Positions 33,655 through 40,926 of a stretch of 64,000 bases of DNA are shown here, in pieces. Origin of the DNA: Microbacterium aurantiacum (lineage in GTDB: Bacteria > Actinomycetota > Actinomycetes > Actinomycetales > Microbacteriaceae); contig NZ_JAJPDW010000001.1 in the NCBI RefSeq assembly GCF_021654035.1, forward strand, positions 186,001 through 250,000, read 5' to 3'. Under the pieces are notes generated by a model. It had not been told where the DNA came from, searched no databases, and saw nothing but the letters and a program-made list of their open reading frames with translations. Numbering within the stretch: the stretch's first letter is position 1; every line of letters starts with the position of its first letter. Position numbers and translations under genes: made by a program.

Positions 33655-35046
33655 GTCTCCCGCCGCGCCCGCGCGCGCCGGCGGCGTTCGCGGTCGTTCG
33701 TCGCGGGGGTGCTCGCGGTCGTCGGCGTCCTCGCGGTGTTCGGCGTGGCCGGCGCGGCCGTCACCGTCATCCAAGGACCGCGCGTCACGTCGGTGCAGGT
33801 CGATCCCGAGGCGGCGACGACCACCTCGGGCTCGCGCATGATCGTCACGACCACGCAGTCGCTCGCCGAGGTCGATCCGTCGCAGATCACCATCACCCCC
33901 GCGACCCCCTTCGCCGTCGACACGTCGGGGCGGAGCGTCGGGGTCCGCTTCACGCTGCCCCTCTACGACGACACCGAGTACACCGTCACGATCGACGACG
34001 TCGAGGGCATCGGTGGAGGACCGACCGCGAGCGTCACCGAGACCTTCCGCACGCCGCCGCTGCAGACCTACCTCCTGCAGCGCGGCGACGACGAGGACGT
34101 CATCGCCCGCACCGACCTCGAGGGCACCGGATCGGCGGTGTTCCGGCATCCGCACATCGAGGACTTCCGTGCGACCACCACGCACCTGGTCATCTCGGTA
34201 CAGGGCGAGGACGGCACCTCCGATCTGCTCGTGACCGACCTCGACGGCGAGAACCTCCGCGAGATCGCGCTTCCCGACGTCGGCTACGTGTCGAACCTGC
34301 AGAGCGCCGACCGAGGCGACCTCATCGGGTTCACCTTCTCGGACCGCGATCTCGGCGCCGACGGCGGGCGCGAGAGCCGGCTGTACACCGCGTCCGCGCG
34401 CGGCACCGACCCCGTCGCCGCTCCTGTCGAGGTGACCGGCGCCGATCCGCGCGTAGCGGCATGGCGGTTCGTGCCCGACACCGACAGCATCCTGATGATC
34501 TCGTTCGACGGGACGCTGCTCCTCACCGGTTCGGGAGGCGACGGCGCCACCGCTCTCGGTTCGGCGCTCGACATCGAGGGGATCGCGCGCGGCTCGTCCG
34601 TCGCGGTCGTCGAGCGGGTCGAGGGGCTCGTCGAGATCGACCTGACCGACGCGTCCGAGTCGCCGCTGGTCGAGCCCGACCCCGATCTCGGCGGAGCGAC
34701 CACGGTCACCCCTCTCCCGGACGGCTCGACCATTCGCACCGGCGCGGTGCTCGAGGACGGCGCCCCGACCGGCCGGACGGCTGTCTCCCTCGTCGGGGTC
34801 GACGGAGGGGCCACCGAGCTGGCCGAGATCGCCGCGACGGATGCCGTGTTGCAGACCTGCGTCTCGCCGAGCGCCCGGTACCTCGCGGTGATGGTGGCAC
34901 CGGATGCCGTGGACAACCGCTACGACACCTACGGCCTCCCGCTCCCCGAGCGGGTGGAGACGCGCGTGATCGAGATCGCCGACGGCGCGGAGGCCGTCGC
35001 GCTGATCGGATCGTCGGTCGCGTGGTGTCAGACCCCGCGCGCCTGA
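33640..35046 (+). CDS. Membrane-anchored beta-propeller-like protein, hypothetical
   Basis: A 468-residue protein with an Arg-rich cytosolic start, one transmembrane helix (~residues 22-43) and a large extracytoplasmic part. Residues ~45-140 look like an Ig-like (SbsA/Big) domain (ITITPATPFAVDTSGRSVGVRF, TVTIDDVEGIGG). Residues ~140-455 hold repeated four-stranded units typical of TolB/WD40-like propellers (LLQRGDDEDVIARTDLEG, SDLLVTDLDGENLREIAL, SILMISFDGTLLLTGSG, VSLVGVDGGATEL). No enzymatic motif. It likely binds protein or envelope polymer. Its last 19 nt overlap the convergent MFS gene. Confidence 0.65.
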   Translation: MSAEPVSRRARARRRRSRSFVAGVLAVVGVLAVFGVAGAAVTVIQGPRVTSVQVDPEAATTTSGSRMIVTTTQSLAEVDPSQITITPATPFAVDTSGRSVGVRFTLPLYDDTEYTVTIDDVEGIGGGPTASVTETFRTPPLQTYLLQRGDDEDVIARTDLEGTGSAVFRHPHIEDFRATTTHLVISVQGEDGTSDLLVTDLDGENLREIALPDVGYVSNLQSADRGDLIGFTFSDRDLGADGGRESRLYTASARGTDPVAAPVEVTGADPRVAAWRFVPDTDSILMISFDGTLLLTGSGGDGATALGSALDIEGIARGSSVAVVERVEGLVEIDLTDASESPLVEPDPDLGGATTVTPLPDGSTIRTGAVLEDGAPTGRTAVSLVGVDGGATELAEIAATDAVLQTCVSPSARYLAVMVAPDAVDNRYDTYGLPLPERVETRVIEIADGAEAVALIGSSVAWCQTPRA

Positions 35047-36647
35047 GGCTCCGGTTCGGCGGCGGTCGCGACTTCGCGGGGGAGGCCGCACGACAGCATG
35101 AGCGCGACCACCGCGAGGGCGAACACGAGGAACAGCGCCTGCCGTAGCGAGGCGACCTGGGTCTCGGCATAGGTCTGTGCGATCTGGGCGGCTTCGTCGG
35201 GGGTCGCCCCGCCCGCCTCGAGCGCCTGCTCGGCCTCGGCCTGCGACAGGATCGGCGTGCCCGTTTCGGTGGCCGCGACCACTTGCTGACGGATGCTGGA
35301 GGGCAGGTCGCTGCTCTCGATCGCGCCGGTGAAGCCCGAGGTGAGCAGCAGGATGAACACCGATCCGACCAGGGCCGTGCCGAACGAGGAGCCGAGGTTC
35401 TGGAACGTCCCCTGCAGGCCGCCGACCTCGGAGGTGTCGGCGGCGCTGACGGCCGACATGTTGACGTTCCCGAGCTGGGAGGCGAGGAGGCCGAAGCCGG
35501 AGCCCACGATGAACATGCCGATCGCGAAGATCACGCCGGCGAGGTCGGGCTGCACCGCGGCGAACACCAGGAGCACGCCGAGCGCGAGCACCCCCTGGCC
35601 CCATCGCGCGATCTGGCGCGGCGATCGCACCGTCGACAGACGCGAGCCGACCACCGAGAAGAGGATCAGCCCGAGCGAGAGCGGGAGGATCCGCAGGCCC
35701 GTCTGCAGGGCGTCGTAGCCCTGGATCGTCTGCAGGTAGACGGGGACGACGAAGAACAGTGCGGCGATCGCGAAGTACTGCGACAGGAACATCGCCAGGC
35801 CACTGCGGAGCGCGGGGATGCCGAGCAGGCCGACCTTCAGCAGAGGGCTTCCGCCGGTGCGCTCGAGGTGGCGCTGGCGGCGGACGAACAGCCACAGCAC
35901 CACGATCGCGAGGAGGATCAGGTACGCCACCGGCGAGACGCCGAACGGAGCGATCGCGACACCGCCGACGACGGGCGGGTCCAGGGGCACGATCCAGCCC
36001 CAGCTCTTGCTCTGAAGGACGGCGAAGACCAGCAGGGCCATGCCGCCCGCCGACAGGATGACGCTGCCGAGGTCGATGCGGACGGCGTCCTCGCGAGCGG
36101 CATCCTTGATCCGTCCGGAGAGGAGCAGCACGACGATCATCACGATCGTCTCGGCGGCGAAGACGAACCGCCACGACGCGTATGTGGTGACGAGCCCGCC
36201 GATGAGCGGACCCGCGGCGGCGGCGATGCCGGTCGCGGCGCCGAGGGCCGAGAAGGCGACGACGCGCTCGCGACCGGAGTAGTTCACGGCGGCGAGAGCG
36301 GCGATCGCGGGGATGACCAGGACCGCGCCGAGTCCTTCGACGAGCGACCAGCCGAGCATCAGCACGGTCAGGTTGGGGCTGAGCGCCGTCGTGAGCGACC
36401 CGAGGCCGTAGACGACGGCGCCGATGCGGAAGGCGCGGGCGCGTCCCCAGCGGTCGCCGAGCTTGCCGCCGGTGAGCATGAAGGCCGCCATCGTGAGGGC
36501 GTAGAAGGTGATCGCCGCCTGCATGCCCGTGATCGTGGTGCCGAGGTCGGACGCGACCGTCGAGATCGACACGTTCATCACCGTGCTGTCGAGGATCATC
36601 ACGAACTGCGACACGCACAGGAGCAGGAGCACCGACCATCGACCCAT
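35028..36647 (-). CDS. MFS drug exporter, DHA2 (14-TM, EmrB-like) family
   Basis: A 539-residue transporter with about 14 membrane segments. Motif A is GGKLGDRWGRAR near residue 58-70, and motif C-like GAATGIAAAAGPLIGG near 130-145; VMILDSTVMNVSISTV in helix 1 is typical of the DHA2 group. Members expel drugs, dyes or toxic metabolites. The second in-frame ATG is chosen: TAGCGT lies 7 nt before it, matching many other genes here; the first ATG would add 12 Arg-rich residues. The C-terminal 45 residues face the cytosol or form a last helix. No TetR-type regulator is adjacent. Confidence 0.88.
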   Translation of the reverse strand: MGRWSVLLLLCVSQFVMILDSTVMNVSISTVASDLGTTITGMQAAITFYALTMAAFMLTGGKLGDRWGRARAFRIGAVVYGLGSLTTALSPNLTVLMLGWSLVEGLGAVLVIPAIAALAAVNYSGRERVVAFSALGAATGIAAAAGPLIGGLVTTYASWRFVFAAETIVMIVVLLLSGRIKDAAREDAVRIDLGSVILSAGGMALLVFAVLQSKSWGWIVPLDPPVVGGVAIAPFGVSPVAYLILLAIVVLWLFVRRQRHLERTGGSPLLKVGLLGIPALRSGLAMFLSQYFAIAALFFVVPVYLQTIQGYDALQTGLRILPLSLGLILFSVVGSRLSTVRSPRQIARWGQGVLALGVLLVFAAVQPDLAGVIFAIGMFIVGSGFGLLASQLGNVNMSAVSAADTSEVGGLQGTFQNLGSSFGTALVGSVFILLLTSGFTGAIESSDLPSSIRQQVVAATETGTPILSQAEAEQALEAGGATPDEAAQIAQTYAETQVASLRQALFLVFALAVVALMLSCGLPREVATAAEPEPQARGV

Positions 36648-36654
36648 GCGCGGG

Positions 36655-36660
36655 ACGCTA
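36655..36660 (-). promoter_or_regulatory. -10 box (TAGCGT) of a leaderless promoter for the MFS exporter
   Basis: On the minus strand TAGCGT ends 7 nt before the ATG at 36647, which decides between the two possible starts. Confidence 0.5.
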
Positions 36661-36750
36661 CGACCGCGCCGGGCCGAGGGCATCCCCCGCGGCGGATGAG
36701 ATCGCGCGGGCCACAGCGTCGTCGATACCCATCCGAGTACCCGTTCCTTT

Positions 36751-36768
36751 GTTCTACATTTGTTGAAC
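36751..36768. promoter_or_regulatory. Inverted repeat GTTC-N10-GAAC upstream of the toxin-antitoxin genes
   Basis: The repeat lies just before the TATTCT -10 box, where an autorepressing antitoxin would bind. The half-sites point the opposite way to a LexA box, so SOS control is not implied. Confidence 0.35.
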
Positions 36769-36774
36769 GCGCGC

Positions 36775-36780
36775 TATTCT
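36775..36780 (+). promoter_or_regulatory. -10 box (TATTCT) of a leaderless promoter for the antitoxin gene
   Basis: TATTCT ends 6 nt before the ATG of the antitoxin. Confidence 0.5.
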
Positions 36781-36786
36781 GGGTGC

Positions 36787-36987
36787 ATGGCCACAACAAT
36801 CGGATTCCGACCGACTCCGGATGACGAGCGCATACTCCGCGAGGCAGCGCAGGCGGGCGAGAGTACGACCGACACGCTGCGGCGCGCCCTGAGGCTGCTG
36901 GATCACGAGCGGTGGCTGGATAAGTTCCGAGCCGATGCTGAGGCGCTGAAGGACGAGGACCTCGACGCGGAGCCCGACGCCTGGTGA
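36787..36987 (+). CDS. Type II antitoxin, ribbon-helix-helix-like (MazE-type partner)
   Basis: A 66-residue protein. Residues 1-40 (IGFRPTPDDERILREAAQAG and ESTTDTLRRALRLL) fit a ribbon-helix-helix DNA-binding unit, and the acidic end (EALKDEDLDAEPDAW) is the usual toxin-binding tail. Its stop overlaps the GTG of a PemK/MazF toxin gene (GTGA). It should neutralise the toxin and repress the operon. Confidence 0.78.
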   Translation: MATTIGFRPTPDDERILREAAQAGESTTDTLRRALRLLDHERWLDKFRADAEALKDEDLDAEPDAW

Positions 36988-37325
36988 TTCGGGGCGCCGT
37001 CTACCGTATCGACCTGGGCAAGCCTCGCGGCCATGAGCAGGGTGGCAAGCGCTTAGGGCTGGTGGTCTCGCCGGCGCGTTCACCGCTGTCGGTCGCGACG
37101 GTCATCCCGGCGTCGACCTCCGCGGGGAGTTCGATCCACCGTCCAGAGCTCGAGATCGCCGGCCGACGCACCCGACTGCTGGTGGATCAGATCCGCTCGA
37201 TCGATGTCGACTACGTCGTGGGTGATCCCGTCGACTATCTCACCCGGGATCAGCTCGCCGAAGTGGACCTGGCTGTGGCCCACTATCTCGGCACTCAGGA
37301 TGCGGGCCCGCACCGCGGGCCGTAG
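36984..37325 (+). CDS. MazF/PemK-family endoribonuclease toxin
   Basis: A 113-residue protein with the CcdB/MazF-like beta barrel: it opens IRGAVYRIDLGKPRGHEQGGKR (in parts), followed by GLVVSP, VATVIPASTS, TRLLVDQIRSID and a C-terminal helix RDQLAEVDLAVAHYLG. The RG-x-VY-RID and Q-x-R-S-ID motifs match sequence-specific mRNA interferases. Translationally coupled to the antitoxin. Target sequence unknown. Confidence 0.85.
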   Translation: MIRGAVYRIDLGKPRGHEQGGKRLGLVVSPARSPLSVATVIPASTSAGSSIHRPELEIAGRRTRLLVDQIRSIDVDYVVGDPVDYLTRDQLAEVDLAVAHYLGTQDAGPHRGP

Positions 37326-37359
37326 AGGTCGCTCGCCACATCACGTGAACACCTGCGCC

Positions 37360-37365
37360 TAGCCT
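37360..37365 (+). promoter_or_regulatory. -10 box (TAGCCT) of a leaderless promoter for the DNA glycosylase
   Basis: TAGCCT ends 6 nt before the ATG. Confidence 0.5.
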
Positions 37366-37371
37366 GGGCGG

Positions 37372-38052
37372 ATGGTTTCCGTCCGTCCCGCGCTCGCCGC
37401 GGATCTCGTCGCGTTCCCGCTGGAGGTCGCGCCGCGCCTGCTGGGCGCGCACCTGACGACGGTGGTTGCGGGAGAGGCGGTGACCGTCCGTATCACGGAG
37501 GTTGAGGCGTACCACGGCCGCGGAACAGGCGACCTGCCCGACCCTGGATCGCACGCGCGAATGGGACCGACGCCGCGCAACGCCACGATGTGGGGTCCGC
37601 CCGGCCATCTGTACGTCTACCTCAGCCACGGCATCCACTCGTGTGTGAACGTCGTCTGCGGCCCCGAGGGGGTCGCCGGTGGTGTGCTCCTCCGCGCGGG
37701 AGAGGTGATCGCCGGAACGGATGCCGCGCGAGCGCGTCGCCCGGCCGCCCGCGTTGTGCGCGACCTGGCCCGCGGGCCCGGCCGCTTCGGCTCGACCGTC
37801 GGCCTGCGCCACGCGCTGCACGACGGCATCGACGCGCTCCGGGGAATCGAGCTGAACGGCGCGATCGCGCGGCTGGAGCTCACCGAGGTGGCGCTCGACG
37901 GGGTGGCGTCGGGGCCGCGCGTGGGCGTCGCCGGTGTCGCGGGCACCGCGGCCTTCCCCTGGCGCTTCTGGATCCCCGGCGACGAGACGGTCTCGCCCTT
38001 CCGCTGGGGCCGCGGCGCCCGCGAGGTCGGACATACAGAAGAACGACGATGA
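37372..38052 (+). CDS. DNA-3-methyladenine glycosylase (AAG/MPG family)
   Basis: A 226-residue base-excision repair enzyme that removes alkylated purines. Family marks: APRLLGAHLTT, ITEVEAYHG (catalytic Glu region), HARMGPTPRNATMWGPPGHLYVYLSHGIHSCVNVV (in parts, with the intercalating Tyr-rich loop), GVLLRAGEV and the RGPGRF loop. Length equals usual bacterial members. It lies between a toxin gene and a DUF222-HNH gene, with its own -10 box. Confidence 0.92.
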   Translation: MVSVRPALAADLVAFPLEVAPRLLGAHLTTVVAGEAVTVRITEVEAYHGRGTGDLPDPGSHARMGPTPRNATMWGPPGHLYVYLSHGIHSCVNVVCGPEGVAGGVLLRAGEVIAGTDAARARRPAARVVRDLARGPGRFGSTVGLRHALHDGIDALRGIELNGAIARLELTEVALDGVASGPRVGVAGVAGTAAFPWRFWIPGDETVSPFRWGRGAREVGHTEERR

Positions 38053-38089
38053 AGAGATGTTGCGTCGCTCGAATGTCGTATATCTGTTC

Positions 38090-38095
38090 TAGTAT
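38090..38095 (+). promoter_or_regulatory. -10 box (TAGTAT) of a leaderless promoter for the first DUF222-HNH gene
   Basis: TAGTAT ends 6 nt before the ATG. Confidence 0.5.
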
Positions 38096-38101
38096 TCGGG
38101 T

Positions 38102-39442
38102 ATGGATAGTTCAAGGCTCGAGGGCATCGCGGGGGCGTTGGCGGCGGTGGTCGCGGCGGGCGGTGGCCGGCCGGTGACGGCGTTGTCGCCGGGGGAGTTG
38201 CTGGGCCTGGTGGAGGCGTTCGGGGCGTTGAAGCGTCACGTGGATGCGGGGCTCGCGCCGGTGGTCGCGGAGGTCGCCCGGCAGTCGCGGCGTGCGTTGG
38301 GGTCGGATTCCCTGGCGCGGAAGGCGGGGTTCTCCTCCGCTGCGGCGTTGGTGGCGACCACGGTCGGAACGAGCGTGGGGGAGGCGGTGCGGTGGGTGCA
38401 GGTGGGGGAAGCGACCGCACCCCGTACCGCCCTCACCGGTGAGGCACTCCCCGCAAAGCATCCGCACGTGGCCCGCGCGGTCGCAGACGGTGTCCTCGGG
38501 ATGACGGGGGCTGCGGCGATCACCGCCCTGCTGGATCGTGTCGCTCTCCGGGTGGACCCGGAACGTCTCGAACGGGCGGAGGAGGAACTGGTGGGGTTGG
38601 TGCCGGGTCTTCGCCCGGATCAACTGTCGAAGCTCCTCGCCCGCGCGGAAGCGCACCTGGACCCCGACGGCATTGAACCGCGTCACGAGGAGTGTGTCGC
38701 GGACCGGTCGTTCACCCTCCAGGAGCGCGACGGGATGCTGCACCTGACCGGGAAGCTGGATGCCGAAACCGGGGCGCCGGTGAAAGCGGCGATCGAAGCG
38801 ATCGTCGGCGGCGTGCTGCGCCGCAACGAACACGCCGACACCGACGCCGGGGAGCGAGACCCGCGGTCGGTGAAACAGATCCAGGCCGATGCCCTCGCGG
38901 ACCTGTGCCGCCACGCGATCGGCTGCGGGGAGGTCCCCACCGGTCCTCAGGCCACGATCGTGGTGCGGGTGGACCTGGCCGACCTGGAAGCCGGCACCGG
39001 CGCGGCGACCATCGACGGACTCACACAGCCCATCCCTGCCGGGGCCGTGCGGCGCCTCGCCGCCGACGGCCAGATCATCCCGTGCGTCCTCGGCGGTGGC
39101 AGCGAGATCCTCGACTGGGGACGCACAAGACGCCTGTTCAGTGCGGCGCAGAAGCTCGCGCTCGTCGAACGGGACGGGGGATGCGTGTCCTGCGGGGCAC
39201 CCCCGGCCTGGTGCCACGTCCACCACGTCAACTGGTGGAAACGCGACACCGGCACCACCGACCTGGGCAACGGGGTGCTGCTGTGCACCGGCTGCCACCA
39301 TCGCCTCCACGCCGACGGATGGGACATCCACATCGACGGAACCGGCATCCACGCCACCGTGTGGCTGATCCCGCCACCCTGGATCGACCCCCACCGCACC
39401 CCACGCCCCACCGGCACCCGCAGATACACCCTCACCGCCTGA
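38102..39442 (+). CDS. DUF222 and HNH endonuclease domain protein (copy 1)
   Basis: A 446-residue protein. Residues ~1-300 are the alpha-helical DUF222 domain ([54 protein letters not shown]). The C-terminal HNH nuclease has [19 protein letters not shown], then [18 protein letters not shown], giving the catalytic His and a CxxC...CxxC zinc site. Such genes are abundant and variable in Microbacteriaceae and may be mobile; their function is not established. The nucleotide texture (many GGGG/GGTG triplet biases near the start) differs a little from neighbours. A second copy lies at 53.7-55.1 kb. Confidence 0.88.
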   Translation: MDSSRLEGIAGALAAVVAAGGGRPVTALSPGELLGLVEAFGALKRHVDAGLAPVVAEVARQSRRALGSDSLARKAGFSSAAALVATTVGTSVGEAVRWVQVGEATAPRTALTGEALPAKHPHVARAVADGVLGMTGAAAITALLDRVALRVDPERLERAEEELVGLVPGLRPDQLSKLLARAEAHLDPDGIEPRHEECVADRSFTLQERDGMLHLTGKLDAETGAPVKAAIEAIVGGVLRRNEHADTDAGERDPRSVKQIQADALADLCRHAIGCGEVPTGPQATIVVRVDLADLEAGTGAATIDGLTQPIPAGAVRRLAADGQIIPCVLGGGSEILDWGRTRRLFSAAQKLALVERDGGCVSCGAPPAWCHVHHVNWWKRDTGTTDLGNGVLLCTGCHHRLHADGWDIHIDGTGIHATVWLIPPPWIDPHRTPRPTGTRRYTLTA

Positions 39443-39472
39443 GGCGGATCAAGGCTCGCCGTGCGCGCGTGC

Positions 39473-39478
39473 TAGACT
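39473..39478 (+). promoter_or_regulatory. -10 box (TAGACT) of the rpmB-rpmG-rpsN operon
   Basis: TAGACT places the transcript start near 39485, the first base of the leader's outer stem. No clear -35 box. Confidence 0.5.
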
Positions 39479-39484
39479 CCTCGT

Positions 39485-39599
39485 TTGTCTGCCCGCACTC
39501 CAGCGGGACAGTTCGCACCCCTCCTCGAATCCCCGCCGGAAACGGCGGTGTCTCGCGGGGTGCAGACAAGGGATCTTGGGTGGCACCGTCCGGTGTCAC
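39485..39599 (+). ncRNA. Structured 5' leader of the rpmB-rpmG-rpsN operon
   Basis: About 136 nt separate the likely transcript start from the rpmB ATG. Helices seen by eye: TTGTCTGC (39485-39492) with GCAGACAA (39562-39569); CCCGC with GCGGG around ACTCCA (39492-39507); CCGCCG-GAAA-CGGCGG (39533-39548); and GTGGCACCG with CGGTGTCAC (39580-39599). GCACCCC (39515-39521) or CCCCGC (39531-39536) can also pair with the segment 39555-39563, excluding other helices, so alternative folds exist. It matches no riboswitch I recognise; an autoregulatory ribosomal-protein leader is plausible. Confidence 0.55.
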
Positions 39600-39620
39600 G
39601 GTACAGAAGGAGACATCACC

Positions 39621-39857
39621 ATGGCAGCAGTGTGCCAGGTGACTGGAGCGGTTCCCGGCTTCGGTCACAACATCTCGCACTCGCACCGCCGGACGAAGCG
39701 CCGCTTCGACCCGAACGTGCAGAAGAAGACCTACTTCGTTCCCTCGCTTGGTCGCAAGATCACGCTGAACGTCTCGGCCAAGGGCATCAAGGTCATTGAC
39801 GCCCGCGGCATCGAGTCGGTCGCGAAGGACCTGATCGCGAAGGGTGTGAAGCTCTGA
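39621..39857 (+). CDS. rpmB: 50S ribosomal protein L28
   Basis: A 78-residue ribosomal protein. [25 protein letters not shown] and the K-x-F/[20 protein letters not shown] pattern are diagnostic of L28. It has only one cysteine (C5), so it lacks the zinc-ribbon CxxC pairs of the zinc-binding form. ATG behind AAGGAG. Its stop shares the A of the rpmG ATG. First gene of a three-gene ribosomal operon behind a long leader. Confidence 0.96.
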   Translation: MAAVCQVTGAVPGFGHNISHSHRRTKRRFDPNVQKKTYFVPSLGRKITLNVSAKGIKVIDARGIESVAKDLIAKGVKL

Positions 39858-40027
39858 TGGCCAAGAAGGCACAGGACGTCCGTCCGATCATCAAGCTGCG
39901 TTCGACCGCCGGCACGGGGTACACCTACGTGACGCGCAAGAACCGCCGCAACAACCCCGACCGCATCGTGCTGAAGAAGTACGACCCGGTCATCCGCAAG
40001 CACGTCGAATTCCGAGAGGAGCGCTGA
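39857..40027 (+). CDS. rpmG: 50S ribosomal protein L33
   Basis: A 56-residue protein beginning [20 protein letters not shown] and containing [20 protein letters not shown], clear L33 sequence. It contains no cysteine, so it is the zinc-free (C-minus) form. Overlaps the L28 stop by one base (TGATG) and is 4 nt from rpsN. Confidence 0.95.
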   Translation: MAKKAQDVRPIIKLRSTAGTGYTYVTRKNRRNNPDRIVLKKYDPVIRKHVEFREER

Positions 40028-40031
40028 TCAC

Positions 40032-40337
40032 ATGGCTAAGAAGAGCAAGATCGCGCGCAACCAGCAGCGCCAGGAGGTCGTCGACCGCTACGCCGCCAAG
40101 CGCGCCGAGCTGAAGAAGGCCCTCGTCGACCCCACGTCGACCGACGAGCAGCGTGAAGCCGCTCGCCTGGGCCTGCAGAAGCTTCCCCGCAACGCCTCGC
40201 CGGTGCGTCTGCGCTCGCGCGACGTCATCGACGGCCGCCCCCGTGGCGTGCTGACGAAGTTCGGCATCTCCCGTGTGCGCTTCCGCGACATGGCCCACCG
40301 TGGGGAACTCCCCGGTGTGACCAAGTCGTCCTGGTAA
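40032..40337 (+). CDS. rpsN: 30S ribosomal protein S14 (zinc-free form)
   Basis: A 101-residue S14 ([60 protein letters not shown]). The longer length and the absence of cysteines identify the C-minus form, used by many actinobacteria when zinc is low or as the main copy. Preceded by GAGAGGAG (within the end of rpmG). Followed by a strong terminator. Confidence 0.95.
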   Translation: MAKKSKIARNQQRQEVVDRYAAKRAELKKALVDPTSTDEQREAARLGLQKLPRNASPVRLRSRDVIDGRPRGVLTKFGISRVRFRDMAHRGELPGVTKSSW

Positions 40338-40354
40338 GCACCAGACGCAACAGC

Positions 40355-40396
40355 GAAGGGCGGGCCTCCCGAGGGAGACCCGCCCTTCGTCGTTTT
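40355..40396 (+). terminator. Intrinsic terminator of the ribosomal protein operon
   Basis: GAAGGGCGGG (40355-40364) pairs with CCCGCCCTTC (40379-40388), with further pairing of CCTCCC/GGGAG inside, and is followed by GTCGTTTT. Confidence 0.85.
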
Positions 40397-40472
40397 CCCC
40401 GACCAGAGGGCGACACGCCGGGCGATTGAGCCCGAAATGCCCGTGAATCCGCGGAAACACGGGGGTGGTTGG

Positions 40473-40478
40473 TACTGT
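40473..40478 (+). promoter_or_regulatory. Candidate -10 box (TACTGT) of the HU gene
   Basis: TACTGT would give a leader of about 80 nt that contains the hairpin AGGCGAC-GTCC-GTCGCCT directly before the GGAGG ribosome-binding site. Confidence 0.4.
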
Positions 40479-40563
40479 CGAGGCGGTCCATCCGACCAAC
40501 GGAGGTGCGAATCCTTCGTCCGCAGTAACGAGAGGCGACGTCCGTCGCCTGGAGGACAACCAC

Positions 40564-40851
40564 ATGGCCGACAAGTCCATCACCAAGACCGAGCTCGTCG
40601 CGAGCATCGCAAGCGCCACCGGACAGAGCCAGTCCGCGGTGTCGGGCGTGCTCGACGCCCTCTTCTCCACCGTCTCCGAGGCGGTCGCCAAGGGCAGCAA
40701 GGTTTCGATCCCCGGCTGGATCGCTTTCGAGCAGGTCGAGACGTCGGCGCGCACGGGCCGCAACCCGCAGACCGGCGAGGAGATCAAGATCCCCGCGGGC
40801 AAGCGCGTCAAGGTCACCGCCGGCTCCAAGCTCAAGGCCGCCGTTAAATAA
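40564..40851 (+). CDS. HU-family DNA-binding protein
   Basis: A 95-residue histone-like protein. It shows KTELVASIASATG, VLDALFSTVSEAVAKGSKVSIPGWIAFE (in parts), the beta-arm signature ARTGRNPQTGEEIKIPAGK and the end VTAGSKLKAAV. It lacks the long Lys/Ala-rich C-terminal tail of mycobacterial HupB, so it is a short, classical HU. ATG behind TGGAGGAC. Single gene between two strong terminators. Confidence 0.95.
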   Translation: MADKSITKTELVASIASATGQSQSAVSGVLDALFSTVSEAVAKGSKVSIPGWIAFEQVETSARTGRNPQTGEEIKIPAGKRVKVTAGSKLKAAVK

Positions 40852-40865
40852 CGACACCGACCTCC

Positions 40866-40903
40866 AGAAGGGGGATGCCGTGCTCGCACGGCATCCCCCT
40901 TCT
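40866..40903 (+). terminator. Hairpin terminator after the HU gene
   Basis: A perfect 17-bp stem (AGAAGGGGGATGCCGTG with its complement) around a CTCG loop, 14 nt after the stop codon. No long T-run follows, common in actinobacteria. Confidence 0.8.
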
Positions 40904-40914
40904 GCATGCCGCCG

Positions 40915-40920
40915 TAGGCT
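40915..40920 (+). promoter_or_regulatory. -10 box (TAGGCT) of a leaderless promoter for the CopD-CtaG gene
   Basis: TAGGCT ends 6 nt before the GTG. Confidence 0.5.
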
Positions 40921-40926
40921 TGAACG

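Noticed and set aside
33106..36639. A minus-strand open frame of 1,177 codons
   Set aside because: It runs antisense to the propeller gene and in another frame of the MFS gene, is made of Arg/Gly/Asp-rich low-complexity text and shows no domain; a GC-rich shadow.
36751..36768. LexA (SOS) box before the toxin-antitoxin genes
   Set aside because: Half-sites are GTTC...GAAC, opposite to the LexA order GAAC...GTTC.
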